Below, piece by piece: positions 40,947 through 48,630 of a DNA stretch of 48,630 nt. The notes under the pieces were generated by a model that did no database searches, was not told where the DNA came from, and saw only the letters and a list, made by a program, of their open reading frames with translations. Source of the stretch: an uncultured Muribaculaceae bacterium (GTDB lineage: Bacteria > Bacteroidota > Bacteroidia > Bacteroidales > Muribaculaceae); contig CAJTYC010000007.1 in NCBI GenBank assembly GCA_910584185.1, positions 1-48,630 on the forward strand, in the 5' to 3' direction. A program made the position numbers and the translations under genes. Every line of letters starts with the position of its first letter. Within the stretch, counting starts at the first letter, position 1.

Positions 40947-42980
40947 ATGAAAAAATTCAATGTCATCTTACTGACAATATGCTCATTAATGTCGGCAATA
41001 GCTGTATATTCGCAGAATTGCGGCAACGAAGCCATAATATCCGACCTGAGAGCGAAACTTGCCACGACAAAGACACCCGGTGATTCAATCAAGATCTACT
41101 ACGACATCCTGGACTTGGCCTCGCGCAAACAATACAAGCAATTGTCAGCCGAAATATGGGACGTGGCGGCACGCGCCGGGCGCACAGACGTGCAGCTCGA
41201 GATCAGCCGTCAGCTCACTGCGGCGGTAAAAAAGGATTCGGTATACAATATATTGGAGCAAGCCGTGGCTGCACTTCCCGAATCGGACGAGCAGAAGGAG
41301 ACACTTCTCTTCGTGCGCATGAAGCGGGTGTCTTACAAGTCACGCTACGAGTCGGAGGAGCAACGCCAGAAGGAGATTTCGGAGATGATAAGGTCATACG
41401 ACGTGACGGCAGAGCACGACAAGTATGACCGGCTGTTGCGCACATTCAATCTTGTGGAATATCTGCGCAACAACGTGTCGGGAGAACTTCTGCAAGTTTA
41501 TATAAGCAGGCTTTTAGACGAAGGCTTGTCGGAAGATTTCTCGTTATATGCCATCCCCAACATAATATTTGCAGAAGCGGCAAACGCATACACCATGGCC
41601 CAGGACTACCACAAAGCCGTGGAGGCCGACCGGAAGCTCCTCGAAGTTATCGAAGGGCTCGAGAAGAAATATGCAGCCATGGGGCGAAAATACCGCAACT
41701 ACGACGTGAGCCGCTACGTCTGCTATCGTCGCATGTTGCAAAACTTTGAGGCCCTTGCTCCGGGCGAGGCACAAAAACTGCACGACAAGATATTGCTACT
41801 CGGCACCAACAACTCCGATGTGCGCGATGACCTCGCCAACAACCCGACGACCGATGCTTTCTATAACATGGCAATCGGCAACTTCACGGCGGCTATTCCG
41901 CTGCTTAAAAAGCTCAACGACTCCAGCTCGGAAGTGACGCGTAAACGCCGTTACCTCGAGCTGCTGATACATGCGGCTGCAAGCGTGGGCGACGAGGCAA
42001 CAAGAGTGGAAGCCCTTGAAAATTACAACCATATTCTCGACGAATACAACAAATTGAAGGCTTCGGAACGCTATCGCGAACTTCAGGTGAAGTACGACAT
42101 CAAATCGCTCAAAGAGCGCAATGCCGCCCTCGAACTGGAGAATGTCTCCGAGAAGCTGGATGCACATAGACGCATCATGGTGTTTGTGATTTTCGCTTTC
42201 GTGATTCTCCTCATCACCTTTATCATCACACTATTCAACTGGTATCGCTTCCGCAAGAATTCCATCGATCTCGGCACAATCGAAAGCCGTCTCGGACATG
42301 AACGCGATATGCTTCGACACCGGGAATTTTATGATATCGGTGACCACATCTCTGAGGTAATGGAAGTGCCTGAATTTTCATTCAAGGATTGGTGCCAAGC
42401 CAACGCTAAGAGTATAAAGCGACATGGATATGCAGCCGCCAAGATGACTCAGAATATCATGAACGACCTGCTGTTCATCGCCTTCTTGGGCAAAAAAGAC
42501 CGCATGGCCCATATCACCACCACGTCGGCCGACAGTCTGATGCGCAACATCGTGTCAAAGGCCGTTGCCAATAATGCCGGTCCCGACAACAATGAGGACA
42601 ACACCGGCATCAACACCTCTTATCCCGACGACGATTACATGATCGAGACCGATGTGGAATGCTTGACACATGCGTTAGGCGCTGTTCTGGCCGGCATGGT
42701 GAAGCATAATCAATGCGAGGACAACATTATGTTTGAGTCAGCATTGTGCAACAACGGTTACATCAGCTTCATATTCACATCACCTGAAAATGTATCCATG
42801 CACGAAGACACACGTGCATACGTGGACTTCGTATACACAAATGCACTTGCATCAGGAGCCATGTCGGGAAGTTTCATCAACCGACTCATCGCGCTGCTTC
42901 TTGACTCGGAAGTCAAGGCCGATGTCAGCTGCAAGCATGGTTCGAGACTTATATTCACAACACCGGTTAACTTGAGTTGA
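40947..42980 (+). CDS. TPR-containing membrane protein resembling a degenerate sensor kinase
   Basis: The protein has 677 aa with a signal peptide (MKKFNVILLTICSLMSAIAVYSQ), about 370 residues of TPR-like helical repeats (for example AYTMAQDYHKAVEADRKLLEVIEG, YNMAIGNFTAAIPLLKKLND), a coiled coil (SLKERNAALELENVSEKLDAH), one transmembrane helix at about 408-430 (VFVIFAFVILLITFIITLFNW) and about 240 cytoplasmic residues. This is the plan of Bacteroidales TPR sensor kinases, but the expected H-box is missing (no HExxxP), and the N-box-like TDVECLTHALGAVLAGMVKHNQ has lost its Asn; the G boxes are absent. It may be a pseudo-kinase or a DUF5113-like protein. It ends directly before the helicase ATG (TGA ATG, no gap), so the two are coupled. 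Confidence 0.7.
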   Translation: MKKFNVILLTICSLMSAIAVYSQNCGNEAIISDLRAKLATTKTPGDSIKIYYDILDLASRKQYKQLSAEIWDVAARAGRTDVQLEISRQLTAAVKKDSVYNILEQAVAALPESDEQKETLLFVRMKRVSYKSRYESEEQRQKEISEMIRSYDVTAEHDKYDRLLRTFNLVEYLRNNVSGELLQVYISRLLDEGLSEDFSLYAIPNIIFAEAANAYTMAQDYHKAVEADRKLLEVIEGLEKKYAAMGRKYRNYDVSRYVCYRRMLQNFEALAPGEAQKLHDKILLLGTNNSDVRDDLANNPTTDAFYNMAIGNFTAAIPLLKKLNDSSSEVTRKRRYLELLIHAAASVGDEATRVEALENYNHILDEYNKLKASERYRELQVKYDIKSLKERNAALELENVSEKLDAHRRIMVFVIFAFVILLITFIITLFNWYRFRKNSIDLGTIESRLGHERDMLRHREFYDIGDHISEVMEVPEFSFKDWCQANAKSIKRHGYAAAKMTQNIMNDLLFIAFLGKKDRMAHITTTSADSLMRNIVSKAVANNAGPDNNEDNTGINTSYPDDDYMIETDVECLTHALGAVLAGMVKHNQCEDNIMFESALCNNGYISFIFTSPENVSMHEDTRAYVDFVYTNALASGAMSGSFINRLIALLLDSEVKADVSCKHGSRLIFTTPVNLS

Positions 42981-45113
42981 ATGATACAGGAGAATGGGAC
43001 AGGCGTGTCGCTCAATAAGCGCCAGCGCGAAGCCACCGAGGCCACTGAAGGACGTGTGCGCGTGGTGGCGGGTGCCGGCTCGGGCAAGACACGTGTGCTG
43101 GCTCACCGCTACGCTTACCTCGTGAACGACCTTGGCATATCTGCCGGCAACATACTCTGCCTCACCTTTACCAACAAGGCTGCCCAGGAGATGAAGAATC
43201 GCATATCACGTATGGTGGACCGCGGTTCTGTCAACGATTTCATCTGCACGATACACAGTTTCTGCGTAAAGTTTCTGCGACGCGAGATTTACCGCATAGG
43301 TTATCCTAAAAATTTCACTATCATAGATGAGGAGGATGCCAAGACCCTCGCCAAGCAGGCCATGGAGGAGTTTGGGGTGGACCGCCGCAAACTCACCGCA
43401 GAGCGTTTCCTCACCAAGGTGGCTGCCTTGAAAGGCTACAACCCCGATGCTTATATACAGCGTCATCTGCTGCCCGCAAGCTCGCCCGAATGCCCTGACG
43501 AACTGGTCAGATACATGCGACTGCAGCTCAAGCTCTTCGCGTTGGATTATGATGACCTTATATATTTCACTGTCTATATACTCAACCACTTTCCGGACGC
43601 TCATGAATATTGGACTGACAAGCTCAACTATATCATGGTTGACGAGGTACAGGATTGCTCGGCCGACGACTGGAAGCTGCTGAATATACTCGCCTCTAAG
43701 CATGGCAATCTCTTCGTGGTGGGAGACCCTGACCAGGCCATATACGAATGGCGCGGCGCGAACCCGAAGATTTTTGTGGATTTCCGCGCCAAGACCGATA
43801 TTATCCTAAATGAGAATTACCGTTCCACCCCCGACATATTGGAGGTGGCCAACCATATAATTGCCAACAACCGCAACCGTGTGCCCAAGGAGCTTTACAC
43901 CATGAAGCTCAATGAGCGTCGCGTGGTGTATCACCACAACAAGTCGGAACGTGAGGAGGCCGATTTCGTGGCCGAGACAATCCTCAATGGCATAAAGCAT
44001 GGGGAGAGCGCCAAGGATTTCGCGGTGCTGTATCGCAGCTCCTTCATGTCGCGCGGCGTAGAGCAACGTCTGCTCCGAAATAAGATACCCTACAGCGTGT
44101 GGGGAGGCGTGAAATTTTTTGAACGCAAGGAGATAAAGGATGTGATTTGCTATCTGAGGCTCATCGCTTCAGATGCCGACGACCTGGCTTTCACGCGCGT
44201 GGTGAACCTCCCGGCCCGCAAGTTTGGCAACAAGTCGCTCGCAGCGATACGTTCAATGGCCGATGCCGCCGGCATACCACTCATGGAGGCCCTTCGCCAC
44301 GCCGTGCAGACTCCGGGCTTCAACAAGCGGCCGCTCCATGAGTTCATTGCGCTTATAGATTCGCTGCGCTCTCTGTCGGTGCAGATGCCGGTGTCGGAAC
44401 TTACCGACAAGCTGCTTGTGGACAGCAAGCTCGGTGACCTGTACCGCATGGACGAACGCGAAGACCGGCTTGAGAATATCGCCGAGTTGGTCAATTCAAT
44501 GCGTGAGTTCGAACTCTCGCGCGATGATGACGACGACCGCGCACTTTCGGCCTATCTCCAGGAAATCGCACTTTACACCAACGTTGATGCCGATGTCGAC
44601 AACGACAAGGTGAAGCTGATGACCATACATCAGTCAAAGGGACTGGAGTTTCCCAATGTCTTTGTGGTGGGACTCACGGAGGGCATGTTTCCAAACCACC
44701 GGTCCATCCGCGAGCGACGTCAGGATGGCGAGGAGGAGGAACGCCGCCTGATGTATGTAGCGGTGACACGTGCCGAGTCGATGCTATATCTCACCGATTC
44801 CGAAGGATATATGAACGACAACGGTGCGCTCAAATATCCGTCGCGCTTTATCACCGAGATTCCCGAAGTGCTGCTTACAATCGAGGGTAACCCCGACCCG
44901 TCGCTATTTGACGGCACCCGCAATATGGTGAACCTGCTCAACAGCGAGCTCGGCGAGGGAGACAACACGCCTATGCCTCCGGGCACAAGGGTTAGCCACA
45001 AGGTGTTCGGACAAGGCAGTATAGTCAGTTTCAACCCTTCAGCCCAATCATATCGCGTCAAGTTTGCCGACTCGGAGCGTGACCTCGTGGCAAGGGTTCT
45101 CACGAAGCTCTAA
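42981..45113 (+). CDS. UvrD/PcrA family ATP-dependent DNA helicase
   Basis: The protein has 710 aa. SF1A helicase motifs are in order: RVVAGAGSGKTRVLAHR (Walker A), LTFTNKAAQEM, TIHSFCVKFLR, DYDDLIYF, IMVDEVQDCS, VVGDPDQAIYEWRGA, LNENYRST, VWGGVKFFERKEIKDVICYLRL, MTIHQSKGLEFPNVFVVGLTEGMFP and EEERRLMYVAVTRA. The end (PPGTRVSHKVFGQGSIVSF ... YRVKFADSERDLVARVLTKL) is the small UvrD C-terminal domain. These enzymes unwind DNA in repair and replication. The ATG begins right after the stop of the pseudo-sensor gene. The conserved QDT of motif II is QDC here. Confidence 0.93.
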   Translation: MIQENGTGVSLNKRQREATEATEGRVRVVAGAGSGKTRVLAHRYAYLVNDLGISAGNILCLTFTNKAAQEMKNRISRMVDRGSVNDFICTIHSFCVKFLRREIYRIGYPKNFTIIDEEDAKTLAKQAMEEFGVDRRKLTAERFLTKVAALKGYNPDAYIQRHLLPASSPECPDELVRYMRLQLKLFALDYDDLIYFTVYILNHFPDAHEYWTDKLNYIMVDEVQDCSADDWKLLNILASKHGNLFVVGDPDQAIYEWRGANPKIFVDFRAKTDIILNENYRSTPDILEVANHIIANNRNRVPKELYTMKLNERRVVYHHNKSEREEADFVAETILNGIKHGESAKDFAVLYRSSFMSRGVEQRLLRNKIPYSVWGGVKFFERKEIKDVICYLRLIASDADDLAFTRVVNLPARKFGNKSLAAIRSMADAAGIPLMEALRHAVQTPGFNKRPLHEFIALIDSLRSLSVQMPVSELTDKLLVDSKLGDLYRMDEREDRLENIAELVNSMREFELSRDDDDDRALSAYLQEIALYTNVDADVDNDKVKLMTIHQSKGLEFPNVFVVGLTEGMFPNHRSIRERRQDGEEEERRLMYVAVTRAESMLYLTDSEGYMNDNGALKYPSRFITEIPEVLLTIEGNPDPSLFDGTRNMVNLLNSELGEGDNTPMPPGTRVSHKVFGQGSIVSFNPSAQSYRVKFADSERDLVARVLTKL

Positions 45114-45219
45114 AACTTACAAATTGAAGCTGTGATGAGTTATACATACACTGTATGACCTTTTTTTCGTTATATATTGAGAATACCGGAAAAATTCAAA
45201 ATACATCATATTACATTCA

Positions 45220-47250
45220 ATGTTAAAACCAAAAATCGCAACCTTCATAACCGCTGCTCTGCTCTGCTGTGGTTCGTATCCTGTCATGGCACAGACCAAC
45301 AGCACGTATGATGCCCAGTTTATCGACTGGCCAACCTACAATGGTAATGACCTCGAGCTAACAGTCAACAATTCAGGCACCCACTTCCGTCTATGGAGCC
45401 CGAAAGCCAAGGATGTCCGTGTTAACTTATACGACAACGGCCATACGGGTGCTCCGTTCAAGACATTGCCGATGAAGTTTGATGCCGCCACCGGCACATG
45501 GACTGCCTCTGTGCCCGAACAGCTTTATGGCAAATTCTACACTTTCCAGGTCAACAACGACGGCAAGTGGCTCAGCGAGACTCCCGGTGTATGGGCCAAG
45601 GCTGTAGGCGTTAACGGCAAGAGGGCCGCCATAATAGACTTCGACGCCACCGATCCGGAGGGTTGGGCTGCCGACAAGGGACCCAAAGTGAAGAACTTCT
45701 CTGACGTGATTGTCTATGAGATGCACCACCGCGACATGTCGATGCACCCCTCTTCAGGTATCGCCAACAAGGGAAAGTTTATCGCCCTCACCGAGCCGGG
45801 CACCACTTCGCCCGAAGGCCTTAAGACCGGCATAGACCACCTCAAGGAGTTGGGCATTACCCATGTGCATATACTCCCCTCTTACGACTACAACTCCGTA
45901 GATGAGGCCAACCTGCAACAGAACACCTATAACTGGGGCTATGACCCGCAGAACTATAACGCACCGGAGGGCTCATACTCCACCAACCCCTCCAACCCCT
46001 CTGCGCGCGTCAAGGAGATGAAGCAGATGATCAAGGCACTACATGATGCCGGTATCGGTGTAATCATGGATATAGTGTATAACCATACTGCAGAGAATGA
46101 CGGTTCGAACTTCGAGCTCACCGCTCCCGGATATTATCACCGTCATTGGGACGATGGCCGTTACAGCGATGCATCGGGCTGTGGCAACGAGACAGCCTCC
46201 GACCTGCAGCAGATGCGCGACTATATAATAAACTCCACCAAATATTGGGTTGACGAGTATCATGTTGACGGTTTCCGTTTCGACCTGATGGCCATACACG
46301 ACACCGAGACCATGAATCAGGTGGCAGCCGAGCTGAAGAAGGTTAACCCAAGCATCTTCGTATATGGCGAGGGTTGGACTGCCGGTGACTCACCTTTGCA
46401 GCCCGAACGTCGCGCCCTGAAAGAGAATGTGAGCAAGATGACCGATATCGCGGTCTTTTCTGACGACCTCCGCGATGCGGTGAAAGGACACTACACCGAT
46501 GCCGCTGACCGTGGCTTCGCCACCGGCAAGCCCGGACTCGAAGAGACTGTGAAAATCGGTATTGTGGCAGCAACTGACCACCCACAGGTCAACTATAAGA
46601 AGGGCAACAATTCCAAGTTCCCTTACGCCAAATCGCCTGAGATGATAGTGAACTATGTGAGCTGTCACGACGACCTCTGCCTCACCGACAAGCTCCGCAA
46701 GTCTATGGCCGGCGAGCCGGAGGAGAACATGCTTGCCGCAGCCAAGCTCGCACAGACCATCGTGTTCACTTCGCAAGGCACACCGTTCATGTTTGCCGGT
46801 GAGGAGATTTTCCGCGACAAGCAGGGCGTACACAACTCTTTCAAGAGTCCAGACTCCATCAACGCCATAGACTGGAGCAACAAGGCTAAATATAACGACC
46901 TCTTCAACTACTACAAAGGTCTTACTCAGCTTCGCAAGTCACACCCGGCATTCCGCATGACGACTGCTGCCGACATAGCCAAGAACCTGAAGTTCGACAA
47001 AATCGACTCAGCGAAGACACCGAACCTGATATCCTATTCGCTGCTCAACAACGCCAACGGTGACGAGTGGAAGGAAATAAAGGTAGTGCTCAACGGAGCA
47101 TCGAAGCCCCAGACAGTAAACATAAGCAAGGGCAACTGGATGATAGTGGCGGCCGACGGCAAAATCTCTCCTGCCGGAGACCTCGGAGCCACAGAAGGGG
47201 GCAAGATGACCCTCGCACCCTACTCCGCACTCATCCTCGCCAAGAAGTAA
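45220..47250 (+). CDS. pulA: secreted type I pullulanase (GH13)
   Basis: The protein has 676 aa with signal MLKPKIATFITAALLCCGSYPVMAQ. A CBM48-like N-terminal domain (about 45-150: GTHFRLWSPKAKDVRVNLYD) precedes the barrel. The pullulanase signature YNWGYDPQNYNAPEGSYS is present, as are VIMDIVYNHTAE, DGFRFDLMAIHD (nucleophile), IFVYGEGWT (acid Glu) and NYVSCHDDLCL. The C-terminal beta domain ends ALILAKK. The enzyme hydrolyses alpha-1,6 links of pullulan and branched starch. It has no clear promoter of its own in the 106-base gap after the helicase gene. A strong terminator follows. Confidence 0.93.
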   Translation: MLKPKIATFITAALLCCGSYPVMAQTNSTYDAQFIDWPTYNGNDLELTVNNSGTHFRLWSPKAKDVRVNLYDNGHTGAPFKTLPMKFDAATGTWTASVPEQLYGKFYTFQVNNDGKWLSETPGVWAKAVGVNGKRAAIIDFDATDPEGWAADKGPKVKNFSDVIVYEMHHRDMSMHPSSGIANKGKFIALTEPGTTSPEGLKTGIDHLKELGITHVHILPSYDYNSVDEANLQQNTYNWGYDPQNYNAPEGSYSTNPSNPSARVKEMKQMIKALHDAGIGVIMDIVYNHTAENDGSNFELTAPGYYHRHWDDGRYSDASGCGNETASDLQQMRDYIINSTKYWVDEYHVDGFRFDLMAIHDTETMNQVAAELKKVNPSIFVYGEGWTAGDSPLQPERRALKENVSKMTDIAVFSDDLRDAVKGHYTDAADRGFATGKPGLEETVKIGIVAATDHPQVNYKKGNNSKFPYAKSPEMIVNYVSCHDDLCLTDKLRKSMAGEPEENMLAAAKLAQTIVFTSQGTPFMFAGEEIFRDKQGVHNSFKSPDSINAIDWSNKAKYNDLFNYYKGLTQLRKSHPAFRMTTAADIAKNLKFDKIDSAKTPNLISYSLLNNANGDEWKEIKVVLNGASKPQTVNISKGNWMIVAADGKISPAGDLGATEGGKMTLAPYSALILAKK

Positions 47251-47260
47251 ACCGCAACTA

Positions 47261-47296
47261 CAAAGGCCCAAACCCCGCTTGGAGTTTGGGCCTTTG
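47261..47296 (+). terminator. terminator after pullulanase
   Basis: caaaggcccaaac (47261-47273) pairs perfectly with gtttgggcctttg (47284-47296), 13 bp, loop of 10. It begins 10 bases after the stop; the stem ends in cctttg, so the plus-strand transcript has only a short U run. Confidence 0.75.
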
Positions 47297-47382
47297 CCAT
47301 GAGGATGCGTCACTTCTACCGTCTAAGGGACAACTTAGGTTGGGTTAGGACCAGCGACCGCCATTTTTTATGAGACGGGGTC

Positions 47383-48576
47383 TTAGTACAAAAAACCAAA
47401 CAACCACAATGGAATCTTATTACCCATACCGAACTCTATGTCGTCCGCTGCCACAAAGCTATCGGGAATATCCTTTATCTGATTGAAGCCCTTACGCGCT
47501 CCTCCAATTTCAAAAAGATAACGACCGTCAATAAGTAAGTCTCCATCTTTTGGATATGCCAGTTCATGACCGACGGCCAGCATTGAGGCGAAAAAGGATT
47601 CTCTAACCTTGCCTTTATCAGCGTATCCGGTTGCATATAGAATCGAAGGATTGTCAAACAATACTTTCTGTGGCTTAATCATTGCCTTGGGGTTTCTTTC
47701 TGCTTTAAAGTATAGAAGCCTCAGAATTTGGGAACGTTCAAGCAATAAAAAAATCTTGACAAGTTGATTCTTTGTAATCTCCATCATCTCCGCCGTTAAC
47801 TTTGCATTGAGCGGCGATGGAGACTGTGAGGCTATGACATTAATAAGTTGCTTGGCTTTAACAAGCGTGGCGTACTCTACATTCTCGACAGCGGGAATAT
47901 CATAGTCAATGACACTTGCCACCATATTGTTAACCCTTGTAAGATAGTCAGATTCTGTCTCGGTAGTATAGAATGGGTAAAATCCATGACGCAGATATTT
48001 GGTGAAATGCTTTATAATGTCACCACACTCGCTTCTGATTTGCGATGATAATTCAACATGCCTATATAGCATCTCCTGCAGTTCTATTGCATCAAATGAA
48101 TAGCCCTCGAATTCCAGATATTCTCTGAAAGAGAGGCCCGGAAGAGAATATAACAAGCATCTGCGTGAAAGGTCTGCAATGGAATGATCTATTTCAAGCA
48201 GAGACGAACCGGTGAACACAATATTGAGTGCGGGATGAAAATCATATACATTCTTTATCTGACGCTCCCACCCCCGCAACCGGTGTACTTCATCTATGAA
48301 AAGATGAGTTATGCCATTCTGTTCTGCAAGTTCGGCCAAATCGAGCAAAGAATGGGCACCAAACCATATATCATCCAAAGACACATATAGAGCCTTTGAT
48401 GTATCCGGGAATGCCAGCTTTATTCTTTGTAGCATCATAGTGGTTTTACCCACACCTCTGGCACCCTTAATGCCAATCAGGCGCGTGTTCCACGATATTG
48501 TATCATAGAGGTTACGGACGTGTTCCGTAGAAATATGCTTCAGCAAGGAAGCGGACTGTCGTTTGAGTGTATCCAT
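47383..48576 (-). CDS. AAA ATPase with a DUF4143-like C-terminal part
   Basis: The protein has 397 aa. The Walker A motif is GIKGARGVGKTTMMLQRI, Walker B is HLFIDEVHRLRGWERQIKNVYDF, and sensor I is NIVFTGSSLLEIDHSIADLSRR, which then runs into LPGLSFREYLEFEGY; the C-terminal half has FEIGGARKGFNQIKDI near the end. This arrangement is that of the large family of prokaryotic AAA ATPases with a DUF4143 domain, of unknown function and frequent in Bacteroidales accessory regions. The gene is more AT-rich than its neighbours and stands alone, with a terminator-bearing gene on one side and the window edge on the other, which suggests a recently acquired gene. Confidence 0.88.
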   Translation of the reverse strand: MDTLKRQSASLLKHISTEHVRNLYDTISWNTRLIGIKGARGVGKTTMMLQRIKLAFPDTSKALYVSLDDIWFGAHSLLDLAELAEQNGITHLFIDEVHRLRGWERQIKNVYDFHPALNIVFTGSSLLEIDHSIADLSRRCLLYSLPGLSFREYLEFEGYSFDAIELQEMLYRHVELSSQIRSECGDIIKHFTKYLRHGFYPFYTTETESDYLTRVNNMVASVIDYDIPAVENVEYATLVKAKQLINVIASQSPSPLNAKLTAEMMEITKNQLVKIFLLLERSQILRLLYFKAERNPKAMIKPQKVLFDNPSILYATGYADKGKVRESFFASMLAVGHELAYPKDGDLLIDGRYLFEIGGARKGFNQIKDIPDSFVAADDIEFGMGNKIPLWLFGFLY

Positions 48577-48580
48577 ACTG

Positions 48581-48588
48581 CAAATTTA
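48581..48588 (-). promoter_or_regulatory. -7 box close to the ATPase start
   Basis: TAAATTTG on the minus strand (48588-48581) matches TAnnTTTG. It ends 5 bases before the ATG (48576), so transcription would start at or near the ATG, as in leaderless mRNA. A -33 TTTG at the right distance is not seen. Confidence 0.45.
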
Positions 48589-48630
48589 GATAAAAATCCT
48601 GAGATTTTTACACCGGCAGTATAAAAAATC

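Noticed and set aside
47383..48576. Toxin-antitoxin or defence system around the AAA ATPase
   Set aside because: Only one gene of that kind is visible, no partner lies within the window, and the family is not tied to a proven defence role.

Overview
The window is a 48.6 kb piece of a Bacteroidales chromosome. The markers are a SusC/SusD pair, a complete type IX secretion core operon (porT, porP, gldK-L-M-N), a C10 protease and several secreted proteins with the short 'YxNLQGxxVxNPxxGQL' C-terminal motif, plus promoters that fit the Bacteroidetes pattern TTTG-N19/20-TAnnTTTG. The mix of gut-type SusCD and GH13 enzymes with a full T9SS suggests Muribaculaceae or a close relative; that placement is inference. 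No rRNA, tRNA, CRISPR array, transposase or phage gene was seen.

Layout. 1-9.7 kb (minus strand): end of an unknown gene, a secreted protein of unknown function, a streptopain-type C10 protease, then SusD and SusC, with recognisable promoters and terminators. 9.7-11.3 kb: intergenic DNA, a broken gene (5'-truncated and frameshifted) and a GC-rich block of small triloop hairpins. 11.3-18.4 kb: the T9SS operon, minus strand, ending in a strong terminator at gldN. 18.5-27.05 kb (minus strand): TPM-domain protein, dGTPase, LysE-fusion transporter, Rieske-like lipoprotein, SRPBCC protein, pyrE, comF, recX and prmC. 27.2-34.1 kb (plus strand): parE, coaD, an S41 protease, a DUF3078-type outer-membrane protein and two small exported proteins. 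34.2-40.7 kb: ClC channel and SusA-like amylase (minus), GSCFA protein (plus), S8 protease (minus). 40.9-47.3 kb (plus): a TPR/membrane pseudo-sensor overlapping in expression with a UvrD-type helicase, then a type I pullulanase. 47.4-48.6 kb (minus): a stand-alone AAA ATPase.

How it fits together. The T9SS operon encodes the outer-membrane and trans-envelope machine (PorT, PorP, lipoprotein GldK with GldN, and the GldL/GldM motor). The C10 protease, the 469-aa protein and the S8 protease carry C-terminal tails that resemble T9SS sorting tails, so machine and likely cargo lie in the same window. The SusCD pair next to a secreted protease, with no glycosidase beside it, resembles RagAB-type peptide import. 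The two GH13 enzymes (SusA-like and pullulanase) point to alpha-glucan breakdown.

Most unusual signal. At about ten gene junctions the spacer directly after (or overlapping) a stop codon consists of short tandem repeats with a period of 7, 8 or 9 bases (or 18/21). Two of these arrays, 6 kb apart, use the same nonamer, gtcggactt: nine copies after prmC and six copies after dgt. These are described one by one and as a class.
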